The notes beneath the pieces are model-generated. The model was not told the origin of the DNA. It saw only the letters and a list, made by a program, of their open reading frames with translations, and ran no database searches. From Apostichopus japonicus (taxonomy: Eukaryota > Echinodermata > Holothuroidea > Aspidochirotida > Stichopodidae), in contig NC_092578.1 in the NCBI RefSeq assembly GCF_037975245.1, positions 19,672,821 to 19,736,820 on the forward strand: a stretch of DNA of 64,000 bases. The letters are read 5' to 3'. Each line of letters begins with the position of its first letter. Position 1 is the first letter of the stretch. This document shows positions 53,995 to 64,000 of this stretch, piece by piece. Made by a program: the position numbers and the translations under genes.

Positions 53995-55924
53995 CTATTG
54001 ACTTCTTAATATGTACTGTGTTGAGTGGAAGACTTGTATTTAAAGCTCACCTTTGTACATGTCAAGACCTCAACTATCTTAAGAAGTTGTAACTATGTTA
54101 CTATAACACAGATTTAGGATGAGAGAAAAGTTGCTACATTGCTTATATAAAGGCAGTTAAACACAAAGTTGATGTGTAAGCTTTATGCCTGGCAAATACA
54201 TAGCTGAAGGGCAAAATTATATTCTCTATGTTATTGCGAGTCCATGATGCATGTGAACTGGATGGAAAACTATTTGAGATTAACTGAAAGTCTTCTACTG
54301 TGTTTCAATTTCATGTCGTAGGCACACCAATCCTTTCACCAAAGAGTGATTACAATGATAACTTTTGCATTATGAATCTTATTTGCTGTTTTTTACAATA
54401 TATTTTTTTTTATATTGCTTCCTGACTTTGTTCAGCTATTACATTATATCAACTCTTGGGTATTGAAAGTTTCAACGCGCATGTTGAAATAACTAGCATA
54501 GTGTTGGTTTCCAAAACTTTCCAGTTATTATTTGCAAGCCCAATTTTTGATAATTCTTTTATTTCCATTTTTTTTTGTAGTTGTCTCCACTTTACAGCTT
54601 TAATTGTTTTGTATCTGTACATTTAATTGTTTTTGTATTGCTATGTTTTACTTTTTATGTATAACGTTGAATGTAAAAAGCAGGGCCTTATTGGAAACCA
54701 GCTTTTGCTGAATAAGCAACCCAGGATAAAAATGCGAATAAATAAAAAAAAAAAAAATGTCGGGCATTCGGGCCCTCCATACACTCGCTCAGCGCCCGCA
54801 ACACAATTTCATAATCTAAGGTACCTCCCACCGACCATCCTATTGATATTATGTGCTATTCGCCTCATAAGAATAGGAGGATGCTGTTAGCATTGAATGT
54901 TATTTTAAGGGCATCCGTAGATACAAATTGGCACCCGTGATCAAATCTCCGTATATTTATTTAACTCGGTTAGCGTAAAGCTAACTTCTCCCGAGGACCT
55001 GAAGTATCATAACCAATAGTGAAATGAAAAATATAATAATATACAATAATAATAAGAACATTAATATAAGAAAATGAATAATGACTGGGAGTCATTTTTC
55101 CAAGAACAGGAGCCATTTCTGAAATCACGTAAAGGTTGCCACATATTCCAAACTATACTATAGTATTAGCGCATGAAAAGAAGAACGATAGCCGCCCGTT
55201 TTTTCCCTTCAGATCTCAGTACGAGAAACATGTATTTTATTTGTATAATAGAACAACTTTCGTTAATATTTTCCTACCCTAGCTATATGTCGATTTTATA
55301 AAACCTTCATGAAAACAGACTTTTTGAAAATGGATTTTGAAGCTCAGTCAACAATTTAAGAAATGCTTAGGCCTACCGTTAAATACTGGCGTCAAAAAAT
55401 CCATAACGGATCCACAACGGATAACAATGCTAAGTAGAGCTTACTTAAAGAGAAATAGAAACTGCATGTACATCATGGTCATTTTAAGTATCCAAGTACT
55501 ATACAAAGAGATCGAGTTCACCGAAACATCCCTTTTCCTTATCACCTGAGGAAAACCGTCTTTTATAAATTATAGTAGGCCTACCATACAGTACTTTACA
55601 TTTGATACAAAAGTTTCTTCTATACAATAGTTTCCCAAAATTTGTATGTGTCGCAATAGTTTAAGTTTTAACCAAGGGCAGTACCATTCATAATTTGCAT
55701 ATTACACCAAAATTTACAATCGGCGTCTAGATGGCGGGAAAATGTAACATAATGTTCAATCTGTTGGGTCGTTCCCATGGTGCGATGAACTTGGCCAAGT
55801 TCGAATGTCGATGACCTACTTATGTTCCGTGACCAATGTCAATGGGAATTATGTGTGTAAAAACTCGTGTTTTTCCACGTGTAATATATATAGAAGTTTT
55901 ACGTAAGGGGAGCGAATTTCGGGG
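53995..55924 (+). repeat. Left arm of 6.1-kb foldback
   Basis: About 1930 bp that recurs in reverse complement at 58147-60091 with few differences. An ORF of 70 codons (55337-55549) is preserved in both arms with one residue change but matches nothing I recognise. Confidence 0.93.
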
Positions 55925-58146
55925 TGTTCAGCTCTGCTTACACCTATCTTAACCCTATCACACGGACCAACGAACATGCGGTTTGCTCGCGACATTAGCT
56001 ATTGTGTCAGCTATATATGCAAATGATGAACAAATAAACGTTGTTCACAGGCATGCACAGCTATAGCTACAGGCGTACATACAGTACTCGCGACATATGT
56101 GTGTATTCCGTGTCTCAGTTCCCTTTAGCTGCCGGTTCGGATTTTCGTGATTTTTATTCACTGGTTCCTGATTTTTCCGCGCCTGGCTTGCCTTTAATAC
56201 ATAACACCAGACGACCGCTAATTTTCATAAACGACGCTTGGAAATTTCCCAAACGTTACTACATCCAAACCTGAGATTTTCATGTGCCTCGAAACCAACA
56301 TTGAGAACAGGCCTATGAATACGGTTTTCTATATTTTTGTTCAAATTAATGCTGCACAAGTAAATGCAATTTGTTATTATTAGAAACATCATTGGAGTTG
56401 TTTTTAGTTCTTATTATTCCTTTATATCAATCTGAAACGTTAAACAGTAATCCTACACTAGTTACGTTGTCACCATTTACTTAGTTTGATTGGCCTAAGC
56501 TTAAATTTTCTAATTGAGCTTGAATGGAGTTAATAATAGTAACGAACAAGGATGTTAAACATTAAGTTCGGCATATTTTTTATTTGTTCATAAACGGAAT
56601 TATATTGAACATAAGCTCAAAATAACGTCGGAGTGTAAGAATTAGGTATTAAAATTAACATTTTGGTAAAGATTGAAGATGGATGATTTGTTTGAGATAC
56701 TTTTTGAGATGGAAAAGTTTGGGTAACTATTCTTGGCGCTTTTCGGGCCATTAACATACATAGGATACATACAAGCCTTTGTTACATGCATGAGAAGAGT
56801 TGCATTAAGTACAATGTACCAATTTTGGACGAAGATAGGCTATTTCATTACTAGGGTTGTGCGGGATCCCGGTAGTCAAGTGAATACCGGTATCCCGATC
56901 CCGGCTTTGACTAATCCCGATCACAGTGCAATGTGTAACTACTACCGGTATTGGGAAAACAACCGGTTATTACATTCGTTTTGGTATCATTCCCGGGAAT
57001 CCCGGACTGTCCCCGGACATAATAAAAAATATCTACGTGTTACTATTTGAATTAGAGAAAAGAAAACACGTTTATTTCTGGTTCCTGTGTTTTAGTTTGA
57101 ATAATATCTTATCAATTTACGCACTGGCCTAGACATATTAACGAATCAACTTTTCACGTAGTAATTTGGACCTAGGCTACACCAAATATCGAACGTTAGT
57201 TATGCTCAGCATGTTACGAGACCTCAAAGTTATTCAGAAATTTTCGTTATTTATTCTTCCTGCAAAAGATGATTGTGAAGGTTCCCATGTACAAAATCTC
57301 ACCATTATGCATTTCACCACATTTTGTTTTAATAAGTATAACGATTTAATAATTTTTGATCCAAAACCGAAGGGAGCATATCAAATTAAATCCATCTTCG
57401 CAAGGGACTGTATATTATCATAGCCTAGGGTACGGTACTGTTACACACTGCTGTGCGGTACTTGAGAGTTGATGCTGTAATGAAATGGATTCGTTTATTA
57501 ATGCTGGGGGTTCCACGATGTCATTTCTAGTTATCTTTCGCTACTTTTTTATTTTTAAGAACTTTTGTACGAAGATTGATATTGTACGTATTGAAAGTAT
57601 ATTTTCTGGAGTAAACAACAGCCGATTAATGATATAAATAAATCTGTACTATTCTTATTATATATGTAGTTTATAATCCCGTATTTATGTAGCCCCTATC
57701 TTACATTATTTTTGTCTGAAGTTCCAAACAGGTGGGGACTTGTTGATAGTTAAAAACTTTTCATTGTGAACTTTTAAACTTAAAGTATTAGTAGTAAGTC
57801 ATGTCCTGTCTTTCCGACATGCTTAGTGATTCCCGTTAAATTAAATTGAATTTAGGTAAAAATTCATGCAAACTAAACCATCGGCCGATCCTAATTCTAA
57901 GCCTATACATCGAAAGTTACGCCGTATACACCTCGCAAGAAAACCACGATAACCTTGAATGAAAAAACAATATTTTGCACTTGAAGATCTGTCTTCCCCC
58001 AAAATGCAATGATAAGGTCTAGACCCAGTACTTCTTGATACATTGAATTTCCAATTACTAGTCAAAAACATTTTCTGGAAAAAACGTACGATATTTTTCA
58101 CAAAAATTGATGATTAGATAAGTGCTTCCTCACAATCAACGAGCCG
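55925..58146. other. Foldback spacer
   Basis: 2222 bp between the arms. At 56852-57012 a segment of CCCGGTA/TACCGG palindromes (GTGCGGGATCCCGGTAG) looks like a small inserted repeat. No transposase or other gene recognised. Confidence 0.5.
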
Positions 58147-60091
58147 CCCCGAAATTCGCTCCCCTTACGTAAAACTTCTATATATATTACACGTGAAAAA
58201 CACGAGTTTTTACACACATAATTCCCATTGACATCATTGGTCACGGAACATAAGTATAGGGCATCGATGTTCGAACTTGGCAACTTGGCCAAGTTCATCG
58301 CACCATGGGAACGACCCAACAGATTGAACATTATGTTACATTTTCCCGCCATCTGGACGCCGATTGTAAATTTTGGTGTAATATGCAAATTATGAATGGT
58401 ACTGCCCTTGGTTAAAACTTAAACTATTGCGACACATACAAATTTTGGGAAACTATTGTACAGAAGAAACTTTTGTATCAAATGTAAAGTACTGTATGGT
58501 AGGCCTACTATAATTTATAAAAGACGGTTTTCCTCAGGTGATAAGGAAAAGGGATGTTTCGGTGAACTCGATCTCTTTGTATAGTACTTGGATACTTAAA
58601 ATGACCATGATGTACATGCAGTTTCTATTTCTCTTTAAGTAAGCTCTACTTAGCATTGTTATCCGTTGTGGATCCGTTGTGGATTTTTTGACGCCAGTAT
58701 TTAACGGTAGGCCTAAGCATTTCTTAAATTGTTGACTGAGCTTCAAAATCCATTTTCAAAAAGTCTGTTTTCATGAAGGTTTTATAAAATCGACATATAG
58801 CTAGGGTAGGAAAATATTAACGAAAGTTGTTCTATTATACAAATAAAATACATGTTTCTCGTACTGAGATCTGAAGGGAAAAAACGGGCGGCTATCGTTC
58901 TTCTTTTCATGCGCTAATACTATAGTATAGTTTGGAATATGTGGCAACCTTTACGTGATTTCAGAAATGGCTCCTGTTCTTGGAAAAATGACTCCCAGTC
59001 ATTATTCATTTTCTTATATTAATGTTCTTATTATTATTGTATATTATTATATTTTTCATTTCACTATTGGTTATGATACTTCAGGTCCTCGGGAGAAGTT
59101 AGCTTTACGCTAACCGAGTTAAATAAATATACGGAGATTTGATCACGGGTGCCAATTTGTATCTACGGATGCCCTTAAAATAACATTCAATGCTAACAGC
59201 ATCCTCCTATTCTTATGAGGCGAATAGCACATAATATCAATAGGATGGTCGGTGGGAGGTACCTTAGATTATGAAATTGTGTTGCGGGCGCTGAGCGAGT
59301 GTATGGAGGGCCCGAATGCCCGACATTTTTTATTTTTTATTTATTCGCATTTTTATCCAGGGTTGCTTATTCAGCAAAAGCTGGTTTCCAATAAGGCCCT
59401 GCTTTTTACATTCAACGTTATACATAAAAAGTAAAACATAGCAATACAAAAACAATTAAATGTACAGATACAAAACAATTAAAGCTGTAAAGTGGAGACA
59501 ACTACAAAAAAAATGGAAATAAAAGAATTATCAAAAATTGGGCTTGCAAATAATAACTGGAAAGTTTTGGAAACCAACACTATGCTAGTTATTTCAACAT
59601 GCGCGTTGAAACTTTCAGTACCCAAGAGCTGATATAATGTAATAGCTGAACAAAGTCAGGAAGCAATATAAAAAAATATATATATTGTAAAAAAACAGCA
59701 AATAAGATTCATAATGCAAAAGTTATCATTGTAATCACTCTTTGGTGAAAGGATTGGTGTGCCTATACGACATGAAATTGAAACACAGTAGAAGACTTTC
59801 AGTTAATCTCAAATAGTTTTCCATCCAGTTCACATGCATCATGGACTCGCAATAACATAGAGAATATAATTTTGCCCTTCAGCTATGTATTTGCCAGGCA
59901 TAAAGCTTACACATCAACCTTGTGTTTAACTGCCTTTATATAAGCAATGTAGCAACTTTTCTCTCATCCTAAATCTGTGTTATAGAAACATAGTTACAAC
60001 TTCTTAAGATAGTTGAGGTCTTGACATGTACAAAGGTGAGTTTTAAATACAAGTCTTCCACTCAACACAGTACATATTAAGAAGTCAATAG
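58147..60091 (-). repeat. Right arm of 6.1-kb foldback
   Basis: Reverse complement of 53995-55924, slightly longer because of small indels (for example near 58232 and 58276). Ends GAAGTCAATAG, followed by ACTCAATA. Confidence 0.93.
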
Positions 60092-60277
60092 ACTCAATAC
60101 CATTTCAGCTATATACACTCTATACTGTCTTGATTGCTCATTGAAGTGCATATAATCCTTATGTCCTGTGAAACTTTGGTTTAATTAAATTAGTTCGCAT
60201 AAGCGATCTTGTGGTCATTCTGATCTTGCAAAACCTGCTCAACCATGTGTGGTATAGCCAGATAAGCAGCCACTATG

Positions 60278-60767
60278 CAGGGGCGTAGCGAAGGGGTTTT
60301 TGTTGGGGGGGGGGGGTGTGGATAATTTGATTTGCCGACGGATCTGGAAGTGGTGACTGAAATGGGGGAGGGGTCTAAGGGGAGGGGGTTCCCCCTCCCC
60401 TTTGGAAATTTTTTAGTTTTGAAACGTCCTTAGATGCAATCTGGTGCATATTTTAAGTCAAATTTGATTTGCCGACGGATCTGGAAGTGGTGATTGAAAT
60501 GGGGGAGGGGTCTAAGGGTAGGGGGTCTACCCCTCCCCTTTGGAAAATTTTTAGTTTTGAAACGTCCTTAGATGCAATCTGGTGCATATTTTAAGTCAAA
60601 TTTGGCACGGAAGAAGCTCCCGTTCTCCTTTTCTCTATTCAGCTTTCCTTCCCCTTCCGCTCTCTTCACCTTTTCTCCTTTTGCCGACAGACCCCAAATT
60701 TGCCGACAGCGACCAAATTATTGGGGGGGTGTGACACCCCCCACACCCCCCGCTCGCTACGCCCCTG
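60278..60767. mobile_element. 490-bp hAT-type element, TSD CCACTATG, internal duplication
   Basis: Ends CAGGGGCGTAGCGA and TCGCTACGCCCCTG, flanked by CCACTATG at 60270-60277 and 60768-60775. Inside, a segment of about 134 bp (from TTTGATTTGCCGACGGATC at about 60327) is repeated in tandem at about 60461. Confidence 0.92.
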
Positions 60768-61056
60768 CCACTATGCAACAATTCAAGTTCAAATTTTGCA
60801 CCTTCGGTGTAAGGGGACTGTTTCCCTAATGTGAGGCTTCCCTTAATTGTTCCAAGAATTATTAAAAGAAAATTGCCATGTATAATCATTATGCACTGGC
60901 AAATATCTTGTTTGGTTTCAATTCAGGATAGCTGATTTACAATTCAGTGTTATTTGTGGAAACCTTCTTCTATATTACAGAGAGTGATTACAAGGTAATT
61001 TAACATATATGGTATAGTAGACATCATCTCAGGTTCATTCAGTCCTAAGTGTCGGT

Positions 61057-61162
61057 ATGGATTTTCCACTGCGGTTCTTGATATTGATTGCTGTACTGGT
61101 CCATACTTCAGTGACTCAGATCTCTCAGAGAACAGTAACGACACCAACAGTAGTCAATGTAT
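61057..61162 (+). CDS. Signal-peptide exon of an LDLa-containing protein
   Basis: ATG at 61057 in good context (GGTATGG). It encodes MDFPLRFLILIAVLVHTSV, a textbook signal peptide (basic residue, hydrophobic core), then a Thr-rich stretch, and ends in phase 1 at T|GTAAGT. With the next exon it gives ...VVNVFCEPAG, in frame. The mature protein is secreted or membrane-anchored. Confidence 0.82.
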
Positions 61163-62321
61163 GTAAGTGCACCTCTTTATTCATATTGTCATGATGTTTA
61201 TTAAAATTATTTGTAAGTCACAATTAAATGAAGAAAAAGATAAGAGATAAAATTTCATACTAATTTTGACCTTGAGTCATTCAAATTAGCCTCCCTTAGG
61301 CTAAATTAACCCATTGCTGAAAAAGCCCCTGAAGGCGTGAAGAATTTTGTTGATCTAGAAGAGCCTTTTGGTAATGAAAATGTACCAAAATATTCTTTTT
61401 GTTTTTGTAAGTAAGCAGTGCCAATATTTTTCATTTTAGCAGAAGCATTTGTTGAAAATACAAACAATAATGTGCCATGCATGTTCTTGATAAATTGTTA
61501 AAACTGTAGTTAAAAATTTATTCAATTTGTTGAGAACCATTCCAATACTGGAATTTGGTAATGAGAAATGCACAGAGGATCCATTTATAACTTTTGCTGG
61601 AAAGTAGTTAATTGTTTGCGTAAAATGTTGGCTCCCTCATGAGAGATTGCATTGCAATTATTAAAAACAGAATCTGATCAAACTTTGTATTTTTTCCATT
61701 TCATTTCCAAACACATTAACTACAGAGCAATGGCCCAGAGTAAAGTTTGCTTACAAATTTATGATGTTTACGCATAAAAACACGGTGGCTAATGAATCTT
61801 GTTATTCTGTAGGGCATTAAAAAATGAGGAACTTTATTTGCAATTACATGGTCATTACTTGTCTAGCAATTGTCCAGTCATCCTACTACTCTTACTTTCT
61901 AGTCCATTTTGTTAAACTGTTTATTCCTAACTGTGTTGGTTTGCTTTGTAAAGGCTGGTTCTCACAATGAAAGCTGCAGTGAAAGTGTGCATATATATCC
62001 TATCTTGATTATCAATGCCAACAAATTTGGGAAATTTGCACCCAATTTATTATTATATTCATTTTTCTTCATTTAATGGATCTGTTTCAAGTCCAGAATG
62101 AACATGAATAACATGTGCCTGCTTTTGTCATTCCTTTCCTTCATTTCTCCCACTTTTGATCTCCCTTTTCTACTTTTTCATTTGTTACATTTGTCCATTT
62201 TTTCCCTTTTGTAGTTATAAAAGTACAAAAGTTTTGCTGTAAGAAATATACTGTAAGGCATAATCCCGTACATTTATGTCAAATTTACAATAACATTTAT
62301 TTATGTTTCATTTAATGTTAG
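61163..62321 (+). other. Intron 1 of the LDLa gene
   Basis: AT-rich; no other feature recognised. Confidence 0.5.
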
Positions 62322-62450
62322 TCTGTGAGCCAGCCGGCCTATCTGGTCCAGGAGTCAGATGTAACACAACAGGTCTGTGCATCCCATTGGCAGCTATATG
62401 TGATAACCATGACAACTGCGGTGATGGGGAGGATGAATTGCAGTGTCCCG
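62322..62450 (+). CDS. LDL-receptor class A domain exon
   Basis: Phase 1-1, 43 codons, acceptor TAATGTTAG and donor G|GTAAAT. It has the six-cysteine LDLa pattern: FCEPAG, VRCNTTGLCIP, AICDNHDNCGDGEDELQC. The Ca2+-binding acidic set (D-x3-D-C-x-D-x-E-D-E) is complete. LDLa domains bind protein ligands in receptors and extracellular proteases. The gene continues past the window, so its class is unknown. Confidence 0.93.
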
Positions 62451-63324
62451 GTAAATACAGACATATTCAGTTTACATTGATTTCAGTGAAGGTTCTTTAT
62501 AGTGACAGAAATATTATTAAATATTGATAAAATAAGTACAAAATTATTGTTGACCACTTTGCATTTTGTATGGTATATATGCAAATAACTCAAAGCAATG
62601 TATGCTTTATTGTTTCTGTACATGACTGCATTTATCTTGCATGGTCTATTAAGGAGGTCATTTTTAGCTGATTTTTTTTTTCAGAACAAATGCTTGTATA
62701 CTATTACTAATTGCTATAATTTCCTATTGAAAAATATGTATGCAGTGGTTGCTATTATTATTGTATATTCAATACTGTTCATGTAGGCTGTTGTAGTGTA
62801 ATATTATGGATTATATTTAATTGATGCTATAACGTTCCTTGAAGTTCCTTAGCTACTATGGATTTTTGGTCTCTGTCTTAATGAGTACAAGAACCCTATG
62901 CTTTTCTGTGAAGTTCAATTCGATCAAAGTCTGAAAAAGTGAAAATGAATCACAAAGCCAACTTAGACAACAACCCCAAGTTGGGCGAGATCCATATTTA
63001 ACAATTCACTCTACCTGACACTATACACGGAGTTCTATTGTGTAATATAATAGTGTGTAATATGTTGAATTCAAAGGGATATACTTTAGAAAAGTACATT
63101 AGTATTCAGTTTTGAGCTTGTACACAGTCCAAAAGTTGCATTAGTACTCCCATGGTACTTGATGAGGACAAATAAATAATGCTTACTGCTGGAAAGTCAA
63201 TACCCATAAAACTGCGATTTCGAGCTCTACTTGTGAACATGCTTGAAGATAGAGTCATATTCTAGTACAACCAGACAGTGAGGGAAACTAAATTTATATG
63301 ATAGTAATATGAGCAGAACATGTA
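62451..63324 (+). other. Intron 2 of the LDLa gene, first part
   Basis: AT-rich. I found no further LDLa or other exon. Confidence 0.45.
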
Positions 63325-63445
63325 TTCTATATAAATGTATATATACAAATATAAAGATAGATAAATATATCTATACGTATATATATTGATACACATGTAT
63401 ATAGATATAGATATATATATCTATCTTTATATTTCTATATATACC
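63325..63445. repeat. Palindromic TA-rich repeat
   Basis: AAATATAAAGATAGATA on the left mirrors TATCTATCTTTATATTT on the right around TATA repeats, so it can form a hairpin. Confidence 0.8.
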
Positions 63446-64000
63446 ATTAAATCCTGCCTTTGGTCGACATCTGTTAAAAGTTAACATTTGGTGGACAAAA
63501 GTTGTATATATATATCTGTAAAAACACGTGTAATTGAGTAAATGAATGCCAAGGCACACTTCTACGGAACCCCTTTGCCATTCCTTCATCTGTCTTTTTT
63601 ACTACATAGTCCGTTAGAGAATTACACTTTTTGGGCCTTGATTGGTGTCCCATTAGCGTATTTTATATAAATTGTGTATGATAGGGGGTCTTTGTATATT
63701 AAGTCATTTCTAAGGGACGGTATATGTCTACTTAAAACCCTCATTTTGAGTGGACAAAGTTATATCTTCATAAAACTAATGGAAAAGCTATAATTGTAGA
63801 GATTTGACTAATTCTAACCAAGATCTGGACATTAAGGGTGAATCATTGACCCTTTGATTGAATACCTTCTGTTGGACTACTACCAACCGAAATTGAATCA
63901 CCTCACCACAAATGATGTGCGAATGATGTGCTGAAAGTGCATTTAATAGTTTATATATCTAACATGAATTTGTTAGAATGACAGAAATGTTGCAAATTTA
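63446..64000. other. Window end, nothing recognised
   Basis: AT-rich, presumably still intron of the LDLa gene. Confidence 0.45.

Noticed and set aside
55337-55549. Conserved 70-codon ORF in both foldback arms as a gene
   Set aside because: Conservation is explained by the near-identity of the arms; no domain or codon-bias evidence.

Overview
This is a eukaryotic, animal-type window: split genes with GT-AG introns in consistent phase, minisatellites, and many DNA transposons. An adhesion GPCR with invertebrate-like domain order, a DIRS-type retroelement and dense G/C-run hAT elements suggest a marine invertebrate deuterostome, perhaps an echinoderm such as a sea cucumber. The taxon is an inference from repeat style and gene content, not proven.

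Region 1 (438-24210, + strand) is the 3' part of one large adhesion G-protein-coupled receptor gene. I reconstructed 16 exons, and all 15 junctions agree in reading phase, giving about 1185 codons before a TGA at 24208. Domain order is Ig (two exons), an unrecognised 8-cysteine module (one 618-bp exon), Ig, SEA, hormone-receptor motif (HRM), GAIN with a GPS cleavage site, seven-helix domain and a short Ser/Asn-rich tail. The 5' exons lie before the window. The introns carry minisatellites, a DIRS retrotransposon remnant and a TIR element. Two exon edges (the acceptor side at 438 and the donor side at 16894) have been amplified in tandem.

Region 2 (about 24.4-61.0 kb) is mostly intergenic and repeat-built. 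Ten hAT-type elements are delimited here by terminal inverted repeats and perfect 8-bp target-site duplications. Several are nested and two related copies keep the C-terminal dimerisation region of the transposase. There is also a 1.2-kb inverted pair of hAT copies, a 132-bp near-perfect palindrome, a 6.1-kb foldback structure with 1.9-kb arms, and one THAP-domain first exon on the - strand (52852-52989) with a TATA-like promoter.

Region 3 (61057-end, + strand) is the start of another gene: a signal-peptide exon followed by an LDL-receptor class A exon in matching phase, continuing beyond the window.

The receptor and the LDLa protein both act at the cell surface or outside it. No pathway link between the genes can be read from the sequence.
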